Shown here piece after piece: positions 19,984 to 27,220 of a stretch of 27,220 bases of DNA. Source of the stretch: Candolleomyces eurysporus (lineage: Eukaryota; Basidiomycota; Agaricomycetes; Agaricales; Psathyrellaceae); NCBI GenBank assembly GCA_027579435.1, contig JANBPK010000247.1, forward strand, positions 1 to 27,220. The letters run 5' to 3'. How positions within the stretch are numbered: position 1 is the first letter of the stretch; each line of letters opens with the position of its first letter. A model generated the notes under the pieces. It saw only the letters and a list, made by a program, of their open reading frames with translations, was not told the origin of the DNA and made no database searches. Made by a program: the position numbers and the translations under genes.

Positions 19984-22102
19984 TCAAATGCATATCCGTG
20001 TGTCCGTTGCCCTACAGACGAATGAGTTTGTGATGAGTCGATTCGGCGTTCCCTGGGCTAAACAGTCGACGTCCCATTCAGTCCAACTAGTGGTCTGTCT
20101 TTCAAACGACGTGGACTTACGAATGTTAGATAAGAAGTCGATCACACTGTCCTCCTTGACTTTCGCAATCATGGCGGAGGGTGACATGTTCCCGACAAGC
20201 CTGATGAAGTATGCGACGAGACCTGCCACATGAGCTGTTCCCTGTAGAAAAAATCGAGTTATCTCAATATCTTCACGATCACATAAAAATTTAAAAACAA
20301 AAGCGTACGACTGAAGTACCCGAAAGCACATTCGTAGCCTACATCCTGATCAGTATATGCTTCATATGACCGAGGGGCATCTCACAGTATTGCTAGAATT
20401 CGACGAGCTGATAGAGTTCTGGCCAGGCGCAAATGTCGTAATACTGGCTCCATAATTTGACGTATTGGTGCGTGCGTCTTGGATGTTAGTTGCCCCAACT
20501 GAGATTACTGACGGTACGCGAGCTGGGGATATGTTCCGTATGTCGACGTTGCCGTTGCCGGCTGCCACCTGTAAGACAGAGTTTTAAGTGAATGCACGAG
20601 AAGGGTGGTGGAGATGGATCTTACCACAACGTGAATACCGTTATTAGTCAGCTGAATGTGAATAGAGAGTCCCAGTCAGCCCTATGGTAAGGAACGGGTT
20701 GCGGAGAAGACTGAATAACGTACAGAGGTGACAGCATTATCCAGCGCGGTGTTCGCAGAGCCCGTGATAGGGAAAGCTACAACACTGGGCCTTCCAGATC
20801 CCCTGTGTTGGTTGAGAACCCAGTTCAAACCGGAGACGCTGTAACAAAGAAAATTTCGTTTAGTCGTTGGTGGACACATAAGCTTCCGACAATGACTGGA
20901 AGAAAGCCATGGTTGAACGTACATATCGGTCACCGATCCCTGACCCGCATCATTCATGACTCTGACCGAAATTATGTTTGATGCCTTTCAATTACCACAT
21001 TCAGCCAGGCCTCATTGAAGAGGAAGACAATTCCGGAATTAGAGGACAGACCTTTGCTACACCGAACTGGGTCCCACACGCCAGCCCGCTTCGGAGTACG
21101 GTCAAATTCCAGATAACCTGTGATAAAAAGAAGCAGCTCACGCCATATGCGTCCCATGCCCGTTCCCGTCGCCAGAGCTATTTTTTGTATGCATGAGATT
21201 ATTTTTGGAATGAATGACACGAAGGTGCCTTACGGGTATCCCCCATACGTGGCTCCCCATCTGGCTCTGCCGCCAAATTGGTTCTATATTTCGCACGTCA
21301 GCGTACATCAATACTATTGCTCGAAACCTTTAATTCTGGCAGCAGCCTCGTACGCACATGACTTGTCCTAATCCCTGTATCTAACAACGAAGAGAGGAGA
21401 GTGGTTAGATATATAGGGAGGAGTAAGAGAGGATGAAACATACCGAGGAGGTAGATGTCTACTCCAAGTCCAGCCGGTTCTTCGTACGTGTATGGGTAGT
21501 TCACAGCTCTATTTTTGTAAATCTTAATCGCGAGCGAAGGACTGCGAGACGATGGAACTGACGCTAATCCATTATTTTCTATCTTTCCAGTTGCACTGAG
21601 TCGACAAAGACCCCATGGCGCGTCCCTCCTGTTAATTATTAGTACTTCTGTAACAGATGTATCCTAAGGCAAAGCCAACGAACTGGGTAACAAGCGCAGC
21701 CACATGAAATATTCCATCTTCTTCGATTGCTTTGACATCTGAGGAGTTGCGTAAGGCTGTAATTGTCGCTTCGTCGAATGCACCTAGACGTCACGGTCAC
21801 AGGTCATAAAATTAGAATGCTCTCATGCGCACAGTGTAACCCGAGCTATTTGACTTACCCGAAAAGCCATTGAACACGCCATCCCACTCAGCGTAAACGC
21901 CCCTGAGTCGCGAGGCGATGGCTTCTCTTTTCACACCATCGTGCAAGGTGACGATCAGCCTATCAGTCTTCTCGCCTGTATAACGTTCGATATTATGCAA
22001 TGTCGCTGTCGGTTTCCCTGAGCAGAGAAGTGGAAGAGGAAGAATAACGGAGAGGAGAGGAAGCGCAACGGTGAGAGAGAAGGAGAATGAGAACTGCTTC
22101 AT
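19984..22102 (-). CDS. Secreted subtilisin-like serine protease (family S8A, proteinase K type), 428 aa
   Basis: Fourteen small exons, 23-244 nt, join in frame: 22102-21859, 21783-21684, 21628-21444, 21380-21358, 21283-21234, 21177-21142, 21088-21052, 20984-20923, 20838-20724, 20651-20625, 20568-20386, 20338-20309, 20241-20121 and 20057-19984. A hydrophobic N terminus (MKQFSFSFSLTVALPLLSV) is a signal peptide. An inhibitor I9-like propeptide follows (LIVTLHDGVKREAI...FNGFSGAFDE). The triad is Asp177 (DTGIR), His208 (GNGHGTHMAG) and Ser363 (SGTSVGTAHVAG), with Asn298 (AAGN) for the oxyanion hole. The His-to-Ser spacing of 155 equals that of proteinase K. Family role: extracellular endopeptidase activated by propeptide removal. 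Oddities are AH where most relatives have PH after the active Ser, AFPITG in place of the usual SLGG-type strand, and an extended linker (residues about 125-170) before DTG. No stop or frameshift occurs, so it is probably active. Confidence 0.9.
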
Positions 22103-22638
22103 CTTTCGGAATTACACGCCTGTGTGAAAACCCTCTTGAGGTTCCTTTTATCTGCTCGAAGAGGTTTGCATTTGATACACAAAACGCCTATTAGTACGCT
22201 GGGATACACTTACCCGATACTATCAGCTGCGGGTAGCCCATCTTATCGTCCTCATCGGTCGAGTCTTCCAGCGCTCTCGCGTGGAAACCGGCTCATCTTT
22301 GGAGAAGCTCGCCGCGATTATCATATCTGAATTGCGATTGCTCTTCTCCTTCACAGGTAGAGGCAATATGGTAGAATTTGAGAGAGTATAGAGCAATATA
22401 ATCGTCGGTCTACCACCGACATTCTCACAAGACAACTCCGTGGTCATATGGGACGATTATTCGAAGCTGCGACGCTTCCTAATTCGAGAAAAAGTGATAG
22501 AAGCATCTAGTGTTTGTGAAATCGTTAACAAATATGAACGAAGGAAGGAGTCGGACCAAGGGTCAGCACGAGCCTCTGGGATAGGGTGGAAGAAAAAATT
22601 TCGATACACGCAGGTCCTTATCACTTTCAGCGTTGCAT
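22103..22638. other. Upstream region of the subtilase gene
   Basis: It holds the protease promoter and leader. On the minus strand GATAAAAGG (22144-22152) lies about 45 bp before the start codon and might act as a TATA element. A potential leader intron (GTAAGT donor near 22213, CACAG acceptor near 22120) precedes the ATG. A hairpin GTCGGT-CTACC-ACCGAC lies near 22404-22420. No gene was recognised on the plus strand. Confidence 0.35.
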
Positions 22639-22797
22639 TCAGGATTCCGAACTCTCAATTCGTCTTGGCATCCAGAGGTTCTCCCAGATGACAAATTCGC
22701 CTGCGGTGGCGTAGATATCGCTGGGTAGAGATGCCTTGAATTTCCTATCCTCGAGGTCAAGGTGGAGAATAGCAACGTGAGTCGAAGGAGCGCTCAT
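22639..22797 (-). pseudogene. Orphan 52-codon fragment, family unknown
   Basis: A minus-strand frame from an ATG at 22797 to a TGA at 22639 reads MSAPSTHVAILHLDLEDRK, then FKASLPSDIYATAGEFVIWE. The frame extends upstream through SPWLVDSLNI to a possible acceptor near 22830. Composition is protein-like and resembles the strand-rich C-terminal part of fungal F-box proteins, but this is an impression only. No neighbouring exons could be joined. It may be a gene remnant or an exon of an unmodelled gene. Confidence 0.25.
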
Positions 22798-24565
22798 GAT
22801 GTTCAAAGAGTCAACCAGCCATGGGCTCGCTAATTGCCTTACACCTCCCTCAGGTCTCCTCTACTGCTTCGCCCGTCTCCCTGAGCGCATCTACCGCGAA
22901 GCGCTTCACCTGCATGGAGGTGTACTGATTCATATTTCAAGAAAGTAAAGGGTTTACTCTGGAAAAATGGTATCAAAACATCCAAAATAGTATGATTAAA
23001 GGCCAACCCGGGGAAACCAGTCAAAGCGGCTCATGGTTCGCTTTGCTTGGTCGACCTCGCTTTGAACCCTCACCTCCCTCGAACCAGCAACGGAAATCTC
23101 AGACGTGAACCCATGAACATGAAATAAGTGATATAGTCAGGCGGGGGAGGGAGAACAAAAACAAGGGAAGGGTAGACCGTTGAAAGTCGGAAGGACGGAA
23201 GGGTGGACGGAAGCGGAACTTAATTGAACACTCACGTGTACACTGCAGGAAATCCCTCCACATGGCCGATATATCGCTTTAGCTCCGGACTGGGCTCCCG
23301 ATCGTCGATATCAGACCGTCAACAGCCGCTGGTGGTGTCGGTGACGCGCCTCCTAGCTTCGAAAACTTCAAGTTCAAGGGCTTGATACCAGGTTTGGAAG
23401 ATGGATGAATGGATGAAGAGGGCGTGTAAGAAGTCAGTTGAAGAACAGAAACTGGGAGGGCGGGCGGAAGGAGAACATGGGCTGAAGCCACGAGAAGTGA
23501 TACGCAAGCAACGACCCGACCGAGCGAGAGAATGAAATGAAAGGAAGAATAGACGGGTTGAAAGGAAAACGACGAGCGAGACGTATCTTCGCGGTACTTC
23601 ACTCCTCGCCATTATTCCCAATCATGTTCTGTTCTGTTTCTTTGCCTCGCCGGCCCTCTTTTCGGATTGTTCAGTATGAAGTTAGGCCACTTCTGTGCTC
23701 CTGGTAGTTGGTATCTGTATTAAAATACGCGAACGAGTCAGATTAAGAGATGAACGGTGAAAGGGTAAGAAGTTTACCCGTCAGGGCTAGGGAGGAAGAG
23801 GAAGTTGGGGACTTCGTACACAAAGAGGAGGGTGCACCGATCGACAAAAGAGGTAAAAATTGCAGCGCTGGGAGGCGTAGGTCGATGTCGATCGGTGCGG
23901 TGCGTTGGTCGCTTTAAAAACAACATTGCAAGAAATAGTACTCACATGTACTTCCCAAAACACTCTCGACGTCTCTTCCGTAATCCATATCTTTCCCCGC
24001 AGGGGGTCAACGCGTCCAATGAGCATCGTCTTCGGCATTTTCATTTCGCTTTCTGTGCTGAGGAGGCAGAGGCCAGCAGTCAATGTAGGTTTCCGGAGGT
24101 ATCGCAGCACTCGTCCCTCAGTTCTGGAAAATCCTTCCACGAGTTGCTTCTGCCTTGAGTCTTCTTTATCGGCCCCTATCCCAGCCAAAGATGCGTAAGG
24201 TTCGCTCCTAGTCATGATTGTATAGGATGAAGGAGAGTACAGGTTGAAGAGCGTCTGGATGAGACGAACGACCAAGAGAGCCAATCAATTTGTTCGTGCT
24301 TGCATCGAAACCAGTTCCCGTGCCGGCAGCGTGATGCCAATGCCGGTGCTCAGGGTTCGAACCCCAGTGGCTGGGATCTCCTTTTGGTCCGCAGGCCCGA
24401 AAAAACCCTCAAATAAACTGCAGATTACACGCTTTAAAGGGATTCAGTCGATTGTTCAGGCACTACACACAGTGATGGCTACAACCCAAGTACAACATCC
24501 GCAAGTATACTATATACAACGGTTAGACGAACTTGGACCTGAGTACGTCGCTGGGTTGAATACTT
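22798..24565. other. Unassigned region with scattered protein-like patches
   Basis: A minus-strand patch at 23279-23602 contains KPLNLKFSKLGGASPTPPA. Another at 23787-24284 contains MPKTMLIGRVDPLRG before a GTGAGT-type donor at about 23945. I could not link either to consistent exons. A purine-rich stretch with repeated GGACGGAAG units lies near 23185-23217. The plus-strand frame at 24244-24612 overlaps the 3' end of the secreted-protein gene and is not credible. GGGTTCGAACCC near 24355 is a palindrome, not a tRNA T-arm. Confidence 0.35.
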
Positions 24566-25093
24566 TCAGCAAACCACGGACTCATAGGTCCAGTCGATCG
24601 CGGGAGTGGTGAGGCCTGTGACGGTCGTTCCTTGGAACCCTGTAACCGTTGCAGCAACCTCCTCATCGGTGAAGCCGGTAGAGGTAATCTCGCTGTCCGT
24701 GACGGTGTACTTGCCATCGTCACTGACGGAAGCGATAACACTCCCCGCGTGCTATGTCAAGATCGAGGGGATGAGCACTGGATAATTACAGAATGTCAAA
24801 ATATAGTCCGAATCAGACATACATGGATCGGACCCCCGGTGGGAGAGGCGTCAAGGAGGCTTCTGATAAAAACTGTGTTTTGGTCAGCCAACCAGATGTC
24901 GGGATTAGCGTGGATTCCACCCACTCCAGTTGAGTTCACTCTCCAAGTTAGTCGAGGGATCCGGGGTAATGGATGGGGAAATAACGAAGGTGCACGATAT
25001 GTCACGTTTGGCAACGGTGTTAGGGATGACCGAAGCGGCGCTCAAGGTAGCACTCGCGGCCAACAAGGCGAGCCAAGACTTGAGATTGAACAT
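24566..25093 (-). CDS. Small secreted protein, 134 aa, Kex2-like processing site, two cysteines
   Basis: Three exons (25093-24925, 24872-24823, 24751-24566) with 52- and 71-nt GT-AG introns give 134 residues. The N terminus MFNLKSWLALLAASATLSAA is a signal peptide. Lys29-Arg30 is a dibasic Kex2-type site, which would leave a mature chain starting DISCTFVISPS. Cys34 and the C-terminal Cys134 (YESVVC) are the only cysteines and could form one disulfide closing the chain. The mature region has a central LNWIFIRSLLDAS helix-like part and a Thr/Val-rich beta-like part (DGKYTVTDSEITSTGFTDEE). I recall similar 130-residue secreted proteins in Agaricomycetes, often as gene families of unknown function. 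Extracellular location is inferred; enzymatic activity is not indicated. Confidence 0.82.
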
Positions 25094-25180
25094 GGCTGAC
25101 TACTTGGGGAGATGAAGAGATCTGGATGAGTTTTGGAAAGTTAACCTTGCTGTGAAAGAAAGGGTCCAAAACCCACAGGC

Positions 25181-25188
25181 TTTATAAG
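25181..25188 (-). promoter_or_regulatory. TATA-like element upstream of the small secreted protein gene
   Basis: On the minus strand the sequence reads TTATAAA about 90 bp before the ATG at 25093. Position and strand fit a core promoter, but there is no transcript evidence. Confidence 0.4.
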
Positions 25189-25190
25189 AA

Positions 25191-26700
25191 TTCGCAAATC
25201 CTGATGTGACGGCATGGTGACTCTCATTTCTAACATGAAGGTGGCCGGACGGTCAACGTTGCCCTTCGTGTCCAGTTTGGTCCTACATAGTCATCGAGCG
25301 CGTGGAACTCATGAAAGTTGGTGATTGCCGACAGCCGTGAGCCACTGACAACAGTTGTTTCGCTGGTTTCAATGCTTGGACGGTAGCTCAACGGCTACTA
25401 CCACAGCCGTCTCGAGAGGATCCAGATGCCCAACCGTTTTTAGAAACAGAATATGGCAAAGTTAATCGCGTGATGCTGCAACGCCAGCTATTCGCGCTTG
25501 AATAGATGCTTAGACTCAAGTTCATCTTCAAAGTTAGACTTTGACTGGTGGTGAAAAGAAGCCGGACGCTGTTGATTCGAGATCCTGGAAGCGACGGCGA
25601 ACGTTGTCCGAAATAATAAGAACCTAGTCATTTGATCGATTTATCCCTGACCATTTCGTTTTTCAACAGCTTCGGCGCTCTCGGGTCAGAGACGTATTCA
25701 GAACAATTGCATTAGTTTCCACTGCATTCGCCGATCAAGCTCTTTCCGAGTCTTGAGCCTCTTCGAGAGCACTGGGATCAAGGCTACGGTTCTCCTTAGA
25801 CACCGCTGACTTCCATCACCCACTGAAAGGGTTCAATTGGATAGATCCCATGACGGGGTCTCGACTCGGTATGCTACCAGTCGTAGCGGAGGGCATGTGG
25901 CTGATTGTTGTGAATGATAGTAAACTGACCAATCATCTCAGTCATCATGCAGTTACAAGGCATTAAATGTAAGAAGGATGCGTATCATTGTAAAAGCTAT
26001 ATAAACGATCCATCTGCCTCTACGCGGCAGAGCCTTTGGGCGATTGGAGACCATAAACACCACGACCGTGCCCACAGCAAATGCACAAACCCAGAAGGTG
26101 TTCCAGGAGGAGGAGATGAGCGCCGTTGCACTGGTAAATGTACAAGTGGGATATTTCTCAGAATGGAGTGAGCTTGGCGGTAAGGAACCTTGGAGAAGCT
26201 GATTGTGACCTAAAGTTCAATTATGGAAGGGAAGTAACAGCCTTTGCCATCCTCTGCTCGTTGCTCACTCCCACCCACGTCACTCAAATGCAGGGTGGAT
26301 ACTCAGCGCTGCGAGAGTTTACCGCAAGTTTCCTATCAGTATCCTCCACACGCGACGCAATCCAAAAGGGGATTAGCATCCACGCCCAACTCAGAGTCAT
26401 CACAGATCCCGTAGTACAGTGAGCTTGGAATCATCCAGATGCAGGCAGCCAGGTAACCAGGCGAAAATCTCAAGGGTAAATTGGAGCTCCATCAGCGTTT
26501 ACTAGTCACTACCTACCTACCAACATTCGTCGTTCATGCTTGATGCGAAGTGAGAGTATTTGAATCTGTGGCCAAAATCATCGAAGCAGGTCTCGTCATT
26601 ACTTTCGAGGTTTCTAAATTAAGTTGCACGTTATAGTAGCTGCAAACCCTAAGTTGCATCCGTGTCGAATTTTGCGACACTATTGTTGCCATACTCAATT
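25191..26700. other. Unassigned region; minus-strand hydrophobic fragments
   Basis: No complete gene was built. On the minus strand a frame at 26142-25963 encodes a strongly hydrophobic segment (NTFWVCAFAVGTVVVFMVSN, later IVYIAFTMIRILLTF) ending in a stop. A second minus-strand patch near 26450-26330 reads GYLAACIWMIPSSLYYGICD. They could be exons of a small membrane protein gene or its remnant, because they lie in the right order with splice-like sites between. I could not confirm a start codon. Confidence 0.3.
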
Positions 26701-26721
26701 GCCTTCAGGACAGGAAAGAAG

Positions 26722-26830
26722 ATTGTACAAAACAGGACGATAAGATTGGCGCATCGGGACCTGGGGTACAAGTACCCGAGGCTTTAGAGGCCTCGGAAAC
26801 CGCGTTGACGGGCATCGTCCCAGTACTCAC
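26722..26830. repeat. LTR-like dispersed repeat, less decayed copy
   Basis: Homologous to 10920-11015. It carries GGGTACAAGTACCC (an inverted repeat around AA), then the hairpin CCGAGGC-TTTAGAG-GCCTCGG. CpG sites that are intact here (CCGAGG, CCTCGG, GGCGCA) appear as TG/CA in the other copy. Likely part of a retrotransposon LTR. The element's ends may lie in 26700-27100. Confidence 0.6.
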
Positions 26831-27220
26831 TGCAAACTTCCCCCACGGGTGTAACACCTGGTTCCCGATCCTTGGCCGACCCAGGTGGTTCACCCGGTCG
26901 AGGAAGGTGCTACTCCCGGAGAGCACCCGGCACTGCCAGGAGCTTACTCTCTGGCCAGGTCAGGTTATCGACCTGGGTTTTGTATCGCACACCCGGCACC
27001 TGTTTTCTGACCACGCCAGGTAAAATGCCTGTTAGAACCAAGACAAATTACCGCCACAAATTTATGGGGCTTCCAGGACATTTCATTGGGAAGGCCAGGT
27101 AGAGATACCAGTGATAGTAAATGCGAAATCAGATATATTTCGTGGTACAAACATACATTTAGGTGGAGTAGAATATCTACGAGTGACAGCAGTGCGCTAG
27201 GTAATAGATATAAATACAAC
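26831..27220. other. Probable continuation of the repeat; no gene seen
   Basis: The stretch has many ACCCGG/ACCTGG/CCAGG motifs (26850-27025) and a TGTAACACC at 26850, a possible LTR edge. No coding domain was recognised and no second copy or primer-binding site is present before the window ends. Confidence 0.35.

Noticed and set aside
21284..21327. 44-nt intron in the subtilase leaving LPELK after DTGIRTSHVRTRL
   Set aside because: A stronger GTGCGT donor at 21357 yields DTGIRTSHNQFGGRA, which matches the family pattern without an insertion.
23805..24198. Plus-strand open frames of about 100 codons
   Set aside because: They oppose a more protein-like minus-strand frame and show no splice or domain support.
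24338..24400. tRNA-like segment around GGGTTCGAACCC
   Set aside because: The motif is a self-complementary palindrome. No matching acceptor, D or anticodon arms could be drawn.
25378..25440. TAGCTCAACGGCTA resembling a tRNA D-arm
   Set aside because: No T-arm with GGTTCGA and no acceptor pairing at the right distance.
1..27220. CRISPR arrays or prokaryotic operons
   Set aside because: No regularly spaced repeats. Spliced genes and intron structure show a eukaryotic nuclear sequence.

Overview
The window looks like a basidiomycete (Agaricomycete-type mushroom) chromosome. Real genes are interrupted by many short GT-AG introns (mostly 46-84 nt). The recognisable proteins are typical of that group: a multi-helix EF-hand/ZZ-finger protein, a proteinase K-like subtilase, a small secreted two-cysteine protein and an MFS-type membrane protein. 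Long stretches of relic transposons separate them. All exon models were built by hand from reading frames and splice sites.

Layout. (1) 3-1225 (+): the 3' end of a seven-exon membrane transporter gene that starts outside the window. (2) About 1,230-12,500: an AT-rich, strikingly CpG-poor block with no intact gene. It holds a decayed retropepsin (retrotransposon protease) relic near 5.3-5.7 kb, a GGTTG/CAACC palindromic repeat at 5.8-6.0 kb, and a complete but dead TA-flanked DNA transposon at 7419-10326. It also holds an LTR-like repeat fragment near 10.9 kb, a 773-bp MITE-like element at 11212-11984, and a tRNA-Glu gene at 12451 whose stems are eroded. Stop codons in the relics sit where family members have arginine CGA, and copies differ mainly by C-to-T/G-to-A transitions. 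This fits deamination of methylated CpG, or a RIP-like process. (3) 12812-17689 (+): a 12-exon gene for a 1,419-residue protein with an N-terminal helical region, coiled coil, EF-hand, tandem ZZ-type zinc fingers and a C-terminal coiled coil. (4) 17949 to about 18897 (-): an uncharacterised two-finger C2H2-like protein. (5) 19984-22102 (-): a complete 14-exon secreted subtilase with its full catalytic triad. (6) 22.1-24.5 kb: mostly unassigned sequence with orphan fragments. (7) 24566-25093 (-): a three-exon, 134-residue small secreted protein with a Kex2-like site. (8) 25.1-27.2 kb: unassigned sequence ending in a less decayed relative of the LTR-like repeat at 10.9 kb.

The secreted protease and the small secreted protein suggest part of an extracellular/secretome neighbourhood, but nothing in the sequence shows co-regulation. 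The clearest non-obvious signals are the exact boundaries of two inverted-repeat elements, the directional CpG decay shared by transposon, LTR and tRNA, and the domain architecture of the large EF-hand/ZZ protein.
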